A stretch of 64,000 nt of DNA. It comes from Microbacterium sp. GCS4 (GTDB lineage Bacteria > Actinomycetota > Actinomycetes > Actinomycetales > Microbacteriaceae). The stretch's first letter is position 1. Every line of letters starts with the position of its first letter. The position numbers were made by a program, and so were the translations under genes. The notes under the pieces were generated by a model, which was not told where the DNA came from, searched no databases, and worked only from the letters and a program-made list of their open reading frames with translations. Positions 32,764-40,586 of the stretch are shown here, piece after piece. Where the stretch lies: assembly GCF_001262495.1 (NCBI RefSeq), contig NZ_LGYE01000004.1:1-64000 (forward strand). Direction: 5' to 3'.

Positions 32764-33930
32764 CTAGAAATCGGCCTTGCGCAACAATGCGGGGAGCAGG
32801 GGAGCAGGGGAGACAGGGGAGCGACCCTCATCGGCGATACCCGTGATCTCGTAGGGAATCCTCACCGTTTCTCCGGCGATCGTCGCGATGTCGATGGCAT
32901 CGACCGGCTCTTCACTCCAGTCGTGGAGAAGATTGCCTTTTTGCTCATGCAGATTGCCTCCTCGAACGAAGGGACGCACCACGTCCGCGTACTCGGCGTT
33001 GTACCACGTAATCCAGAGCGGCGTTGCGGGAACACCACCCCATCCTCCATCGAAGATGACCGGGTACGTCGGATCGAAAAGGTCGTCACTCACCTCCGCT
33101 GAGGCGAAGAAGCACCCTGATTCGCGCGCGAACTCCTCGACGAAGTACCTAACCTTCGCGACGTCGCCATTCTGTTCAAGTTTCGAGAGCGAGAAAACGA
33201 TGTGGGCCGTTTGGAGCTTACGTCCTCGGACACTCCCCCACGCGCTGATCAACCCCATCTCGAAGTTCGCACTTTCAAGCTTGAGGTCAGACGCTCGGCA
33301 GTCTTCCCCGTAGATCGCCGCGAAGCGTGCATCGTCATCGCGCGGGAAACGTCCCTGCCAGGGCTCGTGTGTTCCGAAGCGCATCGGAACGGCGGAGGGG
33401 AGGACGCGTCGGGCAACCGCGAGATAGGTCGCCGCGAAGTTCTTCGAAGCCGAGGATTCCCCAGGGAGCCGATACCACAACATATGGACCCACCGATTTT
33501 CCTCGTTCGATTGCCTCAGGGTTTCTGACACGCGATCGCTACTCGCCGACTCATGCCTCTGAAGGTCCACGGCCTTTCCGTTGATTGCTTCTGCCAACCG
33601 ATTAGCGAATCGAATTGCGTAGGCGATGTTGGCGGGCTCGGCAACAGTGCCCTCCCTCACTTCGAGCTCTGAGGACGTGCGCACTGCATGGACGGAGTAC
33701 ATGACGGTCGCATCGACGATCTCAATCCCTTCGACGAGATCTTCAGGTCCTACCCGCAACGGCCCATCGATTGTGAGACACGTGTCGCCGGTGTCTGCGT
33801 TCACGACGGAGGTGAGCTGGCCAGAGGGCCAGTGTCTCCTCGGTTTCAGCTCTGGCAACGATGCCACCAGCTTTGCCAGCTCGCGCGAAGTCAGCGCCAT
33901 GGTTCCGAAAACGTCAATGTCGTACGACAT
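32764..33930 (-). CDS. Probable immunity protein for the ALF-repeat toxin
   Basis: 388 residues, no signal peptide or membrane helix. Its ATG (33930) overlaps the toxin stop by one base (TGATG), the classic toxin-immunity arrangement. The opening M-S-Y-D-I-D-V-F-G is reminiscent of cytosolic immunity-type proteins, but I do not recognise a named family. GC content falls well below that of its neighbours, matching the toxin's 3' end, so both were probably acquired or exchanged together. The function (neutralising the C-terminal nuclease of the neighbouring toxin) is inferred from position and composition. Confidence 0.6.
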   Translation of the reverse strand: MSYDIDVFGTMALTSRELAKLVASLPELKPRRHWPSGQLTSVVNADTGDTCLTIDGPLRVGPEDLVEGIEIVDATVMYSVHAVRTSSELEVREGTVAEPANIAYAIRFANRLAEAINGKAVDLQRHESASSDRVSETLRQSNEENRWVHMLWYRLPGESSASKNFAATYLAVARRVLPSAVPMRFGTHEPWQGRFPRDDDARFAAIYGEDCRASDLKLESANFEMGLISAWGSVRGRKLQTAHIVFSLSKLEQNGDVAKVRYFVEEFARESGCFFASAEVSDDLFDPTYPVIFDGGWGGVPATPLWITWYNAEYADVVRPFVRGGNLHEQKGNLLHDWSEEPVDAIDIATIAGETVRIPYEITGIADEGRSPVSPAPLLPALLRKADF

Positions 33931-36900
33931 CAGCCGGAACTCCCGCCATTCTTGTTTCTCCAGGCTTCGCAGATGCCTGGCGCCATGTTGTCGCTCACTT
34001 CTCCCCCGACCGTCTCGGGGAGGAACTTGATGATGAAATTGATCGCTTGTACGCCAGGAGGAGCTTTAGTGCAGAATTCCTTCAGGAGGCCGTTCGTCAG
34101 ATGCGTGTCCGGTCGCACGATGAGAACGAACTCCGTACGCTTCGTCGCCCTGACCAGATAGATGTAGTCAACGAGTTGGGGAGTCAGGTACTGCGTGTTG
34201 ACGTTCTTCACTTCGATGATCGAGGTCGGCGTCCGGTCTTCGGGTATACGGTCCGATTTTAGTTCTGGGTAGTCAGTTTTCGAAAACCTCTTCTTCTCTG
34301 TGGTGATGGGAATCCCCGCGGCAATCTCACCTTTCTTGCCCTTGATATGGGCGGGATCGCTCTTGACGTAGGTCAGATCGTCAGGTTCGAAGGGAGTGCA
34401 GTCCTTCGCAGATCGACTGGTACTGCACGCGGCGGCGATGATGTCGTCGACGCGGCCATCGTTTTTGCGGAGGAGCGAGAACGCGTCCTTCACCTTGTCG
34501 GCGAAGCCCATGACCTTCGTGGCGATCTTGAAGATCAGCGGGATGGAGCCGAGCAGCTTGGCGACCTTGCCCCACGGCGCGAAGCCGATGATCGACATCA
34601 CGCAGGCGCCGAAGTCGCCCTTCGTGACGCAGTTCATGATGTCCGTGACACCGAGAACATCGAGGAGGAGCTGACCGCCCTCCTTGATGATCATGTCCAT
34701 GAAGGCGTTCGGCTGGGTCAGCGCGTAGGCGTCCTTGAGCTTCTGCACCTCGGCGTCGCCGCCGGCGGCGTAGGCCGCATCGATCTCCGCCTGCGTGAGC
34801 TCGCCGCGCTGATCGGCGGGCGGTGGGAAGTTGTTCGACGCATCCTCGGCGCGCTGCATCATCGCCGCGATGTTCTGCGCTTCGGTGGCCGCCTGCGCGG
34901 CGGCGGCCGCGGAGAGTCCCGCGTTCGTCGCCGACTGCGCAGCTCGCGCGGCTGCGCCCGCTGCATCCGCCGCGTATCCCTGCGCCTGCTGAGCGGAGGC
35001 TGTCGCACGGGCAGCGCTACTGTTGGCGACCTTGGCGTCGGCGATCGCCTGCGTGAGGGCTTGGTGGGCCCTCTGCTGCGACTGCTTGGCCTGGTTCTCG
35101 GAGGCCGTGGCCTGGTTCGCCGAATCCGCAGCCTGAGCGGCCCAGTTCTGCGCCTGCTGTGCGTACTGCTGCGCCTTGGCCGCGCTCGCCTGCGCCTCTG
35201 CGGCTGCGTTCCGCGCGACGGCCGCGGCCTGTGCCGCCTTCGCGGCAGCCTCACGCGACGCCGACGCCTGCGAGTCCGCGAGATGCAGCATGCTCTGCAT
35301 CTGGGCGACATGCGCAGCGGTCGCATTGTCGCGCTTCTCGGCCTCGTAGCGCCCGCGCTCGAGGAAGGCCTTGAGGTCGGCGTTCGATCCTTCGAGCGCG
35401 ATGTTGGCCGCGGCCTTCATCTCGGGGCCGCCCTGGTCGCTCAGGATGAACGCCTCGGCGCGCTGGTCGATCGCGAGCGCGTCGTACTGCCCGTGCTCGA
35501 TGAACTCGGCGAGAACCGCGGGGTCGTCGGCGTCGAGGGCGATGTTCGCCTGTCGCTGGACCTCGACGCCGCCGTTCTGCGCCAGGATGTAGCCGGCCTG
35601 ACGGTTGTCGAGATCCTTGATCTGCGGCACGTCGACGGCGAGGAACTCGGCGACGTACTCCTCGCCGTTCTCGAGGATGTCATAGGACTCGACGCGCAGC
35701 TGCTCGTTCGAGCCGTACAGGTATCCCTTGACCTCATCCCACTGGTCCTGCTGCAGCGCGACGGGGTATCCCTCGGTGAAGTACTCCACGACGGCCTCGT
35801 CGGACCCGATGACCGCCTGCTCCGCGCCCGCCGCGACCCAGGCGGTGCCGGTGGTGATCAGCGCGAGGAGCGCGGACCGCGCCTCCGGCAGAAGCTCGTC
35901 GATGTCGGCATCCGGCTGCGAGATCGCTTCGAGGAAGTCGCTGCTCTCGGCGACGGCATCCGCAGCCTTCTTCTGTTCCTTCTCCTCCTGCGCGAGCGCC
36001 TCGGCTTCGTCCTTGGCGGATTGGCGCGCGCGCTCCATCCCGTATTCCTCTTCGGCCGCGAGACGTTCGGCGTCGGCTTGCCGAGCGAGGTCGAAGATGC
36101 GCTTGGCGAGGTCGACGGCCTTCGTCGCCTCCTCCGCGGCGGTCTCGGCCTTCGCGGCCGAGGCGGTCGCCCGGGTCGCTGCGCCCTGAGAGACAGACGC
36201 CTGGTTGGCGGCCGTGTCGGCCTCGATCGCGGCCGCATTGGCGTGGTCGGCGGCGCGCGACGCAGCATCACGGGCCTCCTGCGCCACCTGCGAGGTCTGG
36301 GCCGCGAGCTGGTCGACACGCGCTGTGGCCGTGGCGGCGCGGTCCTTCGCCGCATTCGCCTTGCCTGCTGCCGCGCGTGCCTTCGCCGCTGCCGCGGAGG
36401 AGACGCCGGACGCCTGAGAGGCCTCCGTCGCCCACCCAGCCGCTTCACCCGAATAGCCGGCGGCCGCGCCGGCCGCATTCGACGCTCTCGTGGCGGCGCT
36501 CGATGCCTTGTCCGCCTCGTTCGTCGCCCGGGACGACGTGCTCGCGACCCCGGCGGCCGCGCGCGCCTGCTCCGCTGCCGTTCGCGCTGCCGCAGCGTTG
36601 CTCTCTTGACCGGCGGCCGATGCCGCAGCGCTGTTCGCGTTCGCGGCGGCTCGCTGGGCACGCGCAGCGGCGGATGCCGCGGTGCCGGCCGCACTCATCG
36701 AGGCGTTCATCGCCTGGTGCGCCGCGGCCGCCGCCTGGACGGCGGTGTCCGCAGCATCCGCGGCCTGAGAGGCGAGGGATGCCGCGCGGCCCGCGGCCGC
36801 GTTCGCCTTCTGCGCTTCACCCTGTGCCGCGTTGGCCTCGGCCGCGGCCCGCTCGGTCGCCTCCTTCGCGAGTCGCGCAGCGAGCACGGCCTGCGCCGAC

Positions 36901-37748
36901 GCCTCGTCGGCTTTCAGGCGCTCTTCCTGGGCGATCGCATTCGCGTCGATGGCCTGCTGCGCGAGCTGCGTGATCGACGCCGTCTCGGCATCCCGGGCCG
37001 CGGCCACGAACTGGCCGTAGCGGAGGAAGTCCGTCACCGCCTGCGCGTCGTCGCTGCCATCGGGGAGCATCGCGTCGAGGGCTTCCTCGGCGGCAAGCGC
37101 CACGCTCGGCGACCCCGTGCTCGCGAGGATGTACGCGGCAGAGCGATCGTCGATGTGGCGTGCGTCGAACTGTCCGGTGCGGATGAAGTCGCTGACCGCG
37201 TTCGGGTCGTCGGAGTCCAGCGCCTTCTCGGCCTCGCGGCTGACGGTCGGCGTGCCCGTCCCGGCCAGGATGTACGCCTCGGAGCGCTCGTCGACGATCC
37301 ACGCGTCCTGCCATCCGCCCGAGACGAACGCGCGGATGACGGCAGGATCCGTGGACTCGAGTGCGGTCTCGGCCTGCGCGCGCACCTCCCGCCCGCCGAA
37401 CATGCTCAATCGCAATGCGACGATGCGGTAGTCCTGATCGATCGCGACGTCCTGCCCGTTCGCGATGAACTCGTCGACGGCGGCCTCACCCTGGGCGAGC
37501 GCATCGCGCGCCGCCGCCTGCACGGACGGGCCGCCCTCCGTGAAGAGGCGCACCACCCCGGCGGCGTCCGTCGCCGGTTCGTAGATGCCGAAACCCTCGG
37601 GCACCCCGGACGAGACCGGGTCCGCCGACGCCGCGATCGGCTGGAAGAGGCCGATCGTCACGGCGATGGTCGTCAGGATCGCGGCGAGCGCGAAAGGCAC
37701 GCGCCTCACAGGGGCAAGGTGAAGTCGTCGAACCGATCGGGAGGTCAT
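33930..37748 (-). CDS. Secreted ALF-repeat polymorphic toxin with a C-terminal REase-fold nuclease tip
   Basis: 1272 residues. A Sec signal peptide (about 1-42, cleaved after A-S-A) is followed by ALF repeats (about 60-265; each unit has a form such as A-E-T-A-L-E-S-T-D-P-A-V-I-R-A-F). Then come a long Ala-rich coiled coil, a second ALF block (about 640-830), another Ala-rich coil, and a hydrophobic pre-toxin segment near 1040-1100. The last 165 residues form the effector: G-K-K-G-E, then S-I-I-E-V-K-N with E1179 and K1181. This E-x-K is the hallmark of restriction-endonuclease-fold toxins. ALF repeats mark actinobacterial polymorphic toxins. Likely role: contact-dependent or secreted DNA/RNA-cutting toxin used against competitors, paired with the overlapping immunity gene. 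Confidence 0.82.
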   Translation of the reverse strand: MTSRSVRRLHLAPVRRVPFALAAILTTIAVTIGLFQPIAASADPVSSGVPEGFGIYEPATDAAGVVRLFTEGGPSVQAAARDALAQGEAAVDEFIANGQDVAIDQDYRIVALRLSMFGGREVRAQAETALESTDPAVIRAFVSGGWQDAWIVDERSEAYILAGTGTPTVSREAEKALDSDDPNAVSDFIRTGQFDARHIDDRSAAYILASTGSPSVALAAEEALDAMLPDGSDDAQAVTDFLRYGQFVAAARDAETASITQLAQQAIDANAIAQEERLKADEASAQAVLAARLAKEATERAAAEANAAQGEAQKANAAAGRAASLASQAADAADTAVQAAAAAHQAMNASMSAAGTAASAAARAQRAAANANSAAASAAGQESNAAAARTAAEQARAAAGVASTSSRATNEADKASSAATRASNAAGAAAGYSGEAAGWATEASQASGVSSAAAAKARAAAGKANAAKDRAATATARVDQLAAQTSQVAQEARDAASRAADHANAAAIEADTAANQASVSQGAATRATASAAKAETAAEEATKAVDLAKRIFDLARQADAERLAAEEEYGMERARQSAKDEAEALAQEEKEQKKAADAVAESSDFLEAISQPDADIDELLPEARSALLALITTGTAWVAAGAEQAVIGSDEAVVEYFTEGYPVALQQDQWDEVKGYLYGSNEQLRVESYDILENGEEYVAEFLAVDVPQIKDLDNRQAGYILAQNGGVEVQRQANIALDADDPAVLAEFIEHGQYDALAIDQRAEAFILSDQGGPEMKAAANIALEGSNADLKAFLERGRYEAEKRDNATAAHVAQMQSMLHLADSQASASREAAAKAAQAAAVARNAAAEAQASAAKAQQYAQQAQNWAAQAADSANQATASENQAKQSQQRAHQALTQAIADAKVANSSAARATASAQQAQGYAADAAGAAARAAQSATNAGLSAAAAAQAATEAQNIAAMMQRAEDASNNFPPPADQRGELTQAEIDAAYAAGGDAEVQKLKDAYALTQPNAFMDMIIKEGGQLLLDVLGVTDIMNCVTKGDFGACVMSIIGFAPWGKVAKLLGSIPLIFKIATKVMGFADKVKDAFSLLRKNDGRVDDIIAAACSTSRSAKDCTPFEPDDLTYVKSDPAHIKGKKGEIAAGIPITTEKKRFSKTDYPELKSDRIPEDRTPTSIIEVKNVNTQYLTPQLVDYIYLVRATKRTEFVLIVRPDTHLTNGLLKEFCTKAPPGVQAINFIIKFLPETVGGEVSDNMAPGICEAWRNKNGGSSG

Positions 37749-38205
37749 CGCGAGACTCTTCTCAAGGTGTCGGGGATCAGCGGCATCGTTGCCGCGGGTG
37801 CTCGACGCGCGGGTCCCGCGCGCGACGCGATCGTCATGGCGTCATCCGACGCACGCAGACCTCTCCATTCGAGCGGGACCGTCACGCGTCATCCGAGGGT
37901 CTGCGGCGGTACAGCTGGGACTTTATTCGAACGCCTGTGATGTCGTCTGTCCCCCAAACGGCCGACTTGACACTTGATAGACGAGCTGAAGATTAGTATT
38001 TGCTCTTATATGTGGACGAATAGCAATCAAACAAGAACCGATACTCTGGGGTTCTCCTGAGAAAAAGCTTGTGGAATCCTGAGGGCGCTGCCGCATCTCT
38101 CGATCGCCGTGTGCCCGAACATCCCCGAGCGGCATGGCGGGAAAGCGTCGGATGCTGTCGCTCAGTGCGATCGTGAATGTCGGTGGTCGGTGCCACGATC
38201 GGAGG
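37749..38205. other. 457-bp non-coding gap with the toxin promoter region
   Basis: No convincing gene is visible. The part at about 37920-38060 is AT-rich. A minus-strand candidate promoter is TTGTTT, 18 nt, TATAAG (-10 at plus 38010-38005), which would give the toxin a leader of about 250 nt. A plus-strand TTGACA at 37967-37972 has no well-spaced -10 box. Confidence 0.5.
38194..38205 (+). promoter_or_regulatory. Leaderless-type promoter of the EamA gene
   Basis: CACGAT, six bases CGGAGG, then ATG at 38206. The GGAGG touches the start codon, so ordinary ribosome binding is unlikely; the spacing supports a leaderless start. Confidence 0.4.
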
Positions 38206-39132
38206 ATGCCGAAGTCCGAGAGCACGCGCGACGCGATCGCCGCGCCGTCGCGCCGCCAGGGGCCGATCGTGCTCCTCGCCGCGCTGGTGACTGTGGTGCT
38301 GTGGGCCTCGGCGTTCATCGGCATCCGCGGGGCAGGGCCGCACTTCGACCCGGGATCACTGGCTCTGCTGCGCATGGCCGTGGGGAGCGCGGTGCTGGCG
38401 GTCATCGCGCTGCGGCACGGAATCCGCCTTCCCGAGCGGAGGCACTGGTGGCTCATCGCGGTGTGGGGCGTGGGGTGGTTCTGCGTGTACAACCTCGCCC
38501 TCAATGCGGCGGAGCGCACGCTCGACGCCGGCACTGCCGCGATGGTGGTGAACCTCGCTCCGCTCATGGTGGTGGTCTTCAGCGGGTTGTTCCTGCGCGA
38601 GGGCTTCCCGAAGCCGCTGATCGTGGGGGCGCCCATCGCGTTCCTCGGTGTGGTGCTGATCGGCATGAACTCGTCGACGGATGCCGGCCCCGACATCACC
38701 GGGCTGCTGCTGGCTCTGCTCGCCGCGGTCATGTACGCGGGGTGCACGCTGCTGCAGAAGCGTCTGCTGAACGCAGGGACCGACGCCACCACGCTCACGT
38801 TCCTCGGCGCCGTCGCCGGCACGGTCGCTCTGCTCCCGTGGACGGGGAGCCTGATCGGCGCGGTGCAGACCGCTCCGCTCGACTCGACGCTCTGGGTGAT
38901 CTACCTCGGCGTCTTCCCCACGGCCATCGCGTTCACGACCTGGGCGTACGTGCTGCAGCGCAGCACCGCGGGCCAGACCTCCGCGACGACCTACGTCGTG
39001 CCCGCGATCGCGATCCTGCTGTCCTGGGCGATCCTCGGCGAGGTGCCGACGCCGCTCATGTTCCTCGGCGGGGCGCTGTGCCTGCTCGGCGTGCTCGTCA
39101 CCCGCCTGCGCTGGGGTCGCCGGTCGCGCTGA
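38206..39132 (+). CDS. EamA-family (DMT) transporter
   Basis: 308 residues with ten hydrophobic segments arranged as two EamA halves. The first half has W-A-S-A-F-I-G-I-R near residues 25-33 and the second ends with P-A-I-A-I-L-L-S-W-A-I-L-G-E near 262-275, both family motifs. DMT/EamA proteins export amino acids, nucleosides or metabolites; the substrate is not visible. The start at 38206 is taken from the leaderless-type box; in-frame ATGs upstream lie in sequence without coding character. Convergent with the MscS gene, 7 bp away. Confidence 0.9.
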   Translation: MPKSESTRDAIAAPSRRQGPIVLLAALVTVVLWASAFIGIRGAGPHFDPGSLALLRMAVGSAVLAVIALRHGIRLPERRHWWLIAVWGVGWFCVYNLALNAAERTLDAGTAAMVVNLAPLMVVVFSGLFLREGFPKPLIVGAPIAFLGVVLIGMNSSTDAGPDITGLLLALLAAVMYAGCTLLQKRLLNAGTDATTLTFLGAVAGTVALLPWTGSLIGAVQTAPLDSTLWVIYLGVFPTAIAFTTWAYVLQRSTAGQTSATTYVVPAIAILLSWAILGEVPTPLMFLGGALCLLGVLVTRLRWGRRSR

Positions 39133-39139
39133 ACGGCGC

Positions 39140-40585
39140 TCAGCGGGGACTGATCGACCCGCGCTGGCGCAGCGCTCCGCGCTGGGCCTCGACGCTCTGC
39201 AGCATCTCGCCCGCCAGTTTGCGCTTGAGCTCGAGAGACTCGCCGATCTCGGTCGCGAGACGCGGCCGCGTGCGGATCAGCTCGTCGACGGTCGCGAGCG
39301 GCAGCACGACGACGGTGAGGATCTCGCCCGCCACGGTCACCGCCTGCGTGCGTTCGCGCGTGAGCGCCGTCTGACCGATGATGTCGCCCTTCTCGGCCGC
39401 GGCGAACTCCACACGGCCGCCGTCGACCTCGAGCGCCAGCACCGCGCGCCCGGAGACGACCACGCGCACCTCGTCGGGCACGACCCCGCTCGCGAGCACG
39501 ACTTCACCGACGCCGTAACGCTCGAGATGCGAGCCCTGCAGCATCGCCTCGAGGTCGTCGTCGTGCAGGTGCAGCGTTCCCGAGATCGCGGTGAGCGCCT
39601 CGACGAGCCGTGCGGGCTCGGCGATCGGATCACTGTCATCGCCGTCGAGGGCGAATCCGCGACGCCGCGCGGCATACCAGAGCCAGGACAGGTACATCGA
39701 GAGCGCGCGCCCGGCATCCGCGGGTCCGGACACGGGGATCGAGACGCCGTACGCGCCGGCTCCGGAGTAGCTCGCGCTCGTCCGCTCGCCGGAGGCGAGC
39801 ATCGGCAGCCCGTCGCCGATCTGGACCAGCAGCGCGATCACCTCGTGCGGCGGATCGTCCGTCGCGAACTTCACCGACGCCTCCGCCGAATACGGCCCTT
39901 CGGGTTCGGACAGGTTCGTGAACGACGCGCCGGAAAGGCTCGAGTTCGGCACGATCTGGATGCCGGAGCCGGTGTCGATGTGCACCGCACGCCAGTTCAC
40001 CTCGACCACCCGGCCGCGCACCCCGGCCGCATCGAGGAAGTCGCCGATCTTGAAGGGCTGCTCGAACAGCAGCAGGAGGCCCGAGATCACGCCGCCCACC
40101 GCGTTCTGCAGCGCGAGTCCGATCACGATGGATCCGACGCCGAGCGCCGTGAACAGGCCGCCGACATCGGCATCCCACACCCAGGAGAAGAGGAGCGCGA
40201 GGCCGAGCGCCACGAGCACGAGGCGGGCGATCTCAACGAAGATCGTCGGGATGCGCTTGCGCCAGGAGCCCTCGGCCGCGTTCGCGAACAACGCCACGTT
40301 GAACGACGACAGCAACAGGAGGATGACGAGGAAGCCGAAGATCGTCGCGACGATCCGCGTCCACACCTGATCGGCGGGCGACTGGATCGCGAAGGCCAGC
40401 AGCGCGAACAGCGCCCCGATCGGGATCACGCCGTTGCGCAGCAGACGCAGCGGACCAGCGAGCGGGTTGTTGCGACGCCGCAGCCCGTTGATCAGCTCGG
40501 TGAGGACGACGAGCAGCACGGGTACGCCGACCGCGAGGGCGATGACCCACCAGCCCCACCCGTCGCGGAACGCGTCCTCGATCAT
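39140..40585 (-). CDS. MscS-type channel with C-terminal cyclic-nucleotide-binding-like domain
   Basis: 481 residues. Four hydrophobic segments (about 12-32, 52-68, 80-104 and 118-136) lead into the pore helix region G-V-G-S-I-V-I-G-L-A-L-Q-N, followed by the MscS beta domain with F-E-Q-P-F-K-I-G-D (about 178-186). The C-terminal part (about 335-460) has the Crp/cNMP fold, with G-D-I-I-G-Q-T-A-L-T in the phosphate-cassette position, but the usual F-G-E...R pattern is altered. The start lies 1 nt after the stop of the upstream cyclase homologue. Such channels gate on membrane tension and may be modulated by a bound ligand. Confidence 0.9.
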   Translation of the reverse strand: MIEDAFRDGWGWWVIALAVGVPVLLVVLTELINGLRRRNNPLAGPLRLLRNGVIPIGALFALLAFAIQSPADQVWTRIVATIFGFLVILLLLSSFNVALFANAAEGSWRKRIPTIFVEIARLVLVALGLALLFSWVWDADVGGLFTALGVGSIVIGLALQNAVGGVISGLLLLFEQPFKIGDFLDAAGVRGRVVEVNWRAVHIDTGSGIQIVPNSSLSGASFTNLSEPEGPYSAEASVKFATDDPPHEVIALLVQIGDGLPMLASGERTSASYSGAGAYGVSIPVSGPADAGRALSMYLSWLWYAARRRGFALDGDDSDPIAEPARLVEALTAISGTLHLHDDDLEAMLQGSHLERYGVGEVVLASGVVPDEVRVVVSGRAVLALEVDGGRVEFAAAEKGDIIGQTALTRERTQAVTVAGEILTVVVLPLATVDELIRTRPRLATEIGESLELKRKLAGEMLQSVEAQRGALRQRGSISPR

Positions 40586-40586
40586 G

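Noticed and set aside
34347..37940. A 1197-codon plus-strand frame opposite the toxin gene
   Set aside because: Arg/Leu/Gly-rich translation created by the Ala-rich coiled coil on the other strand; no domain, no start signals.
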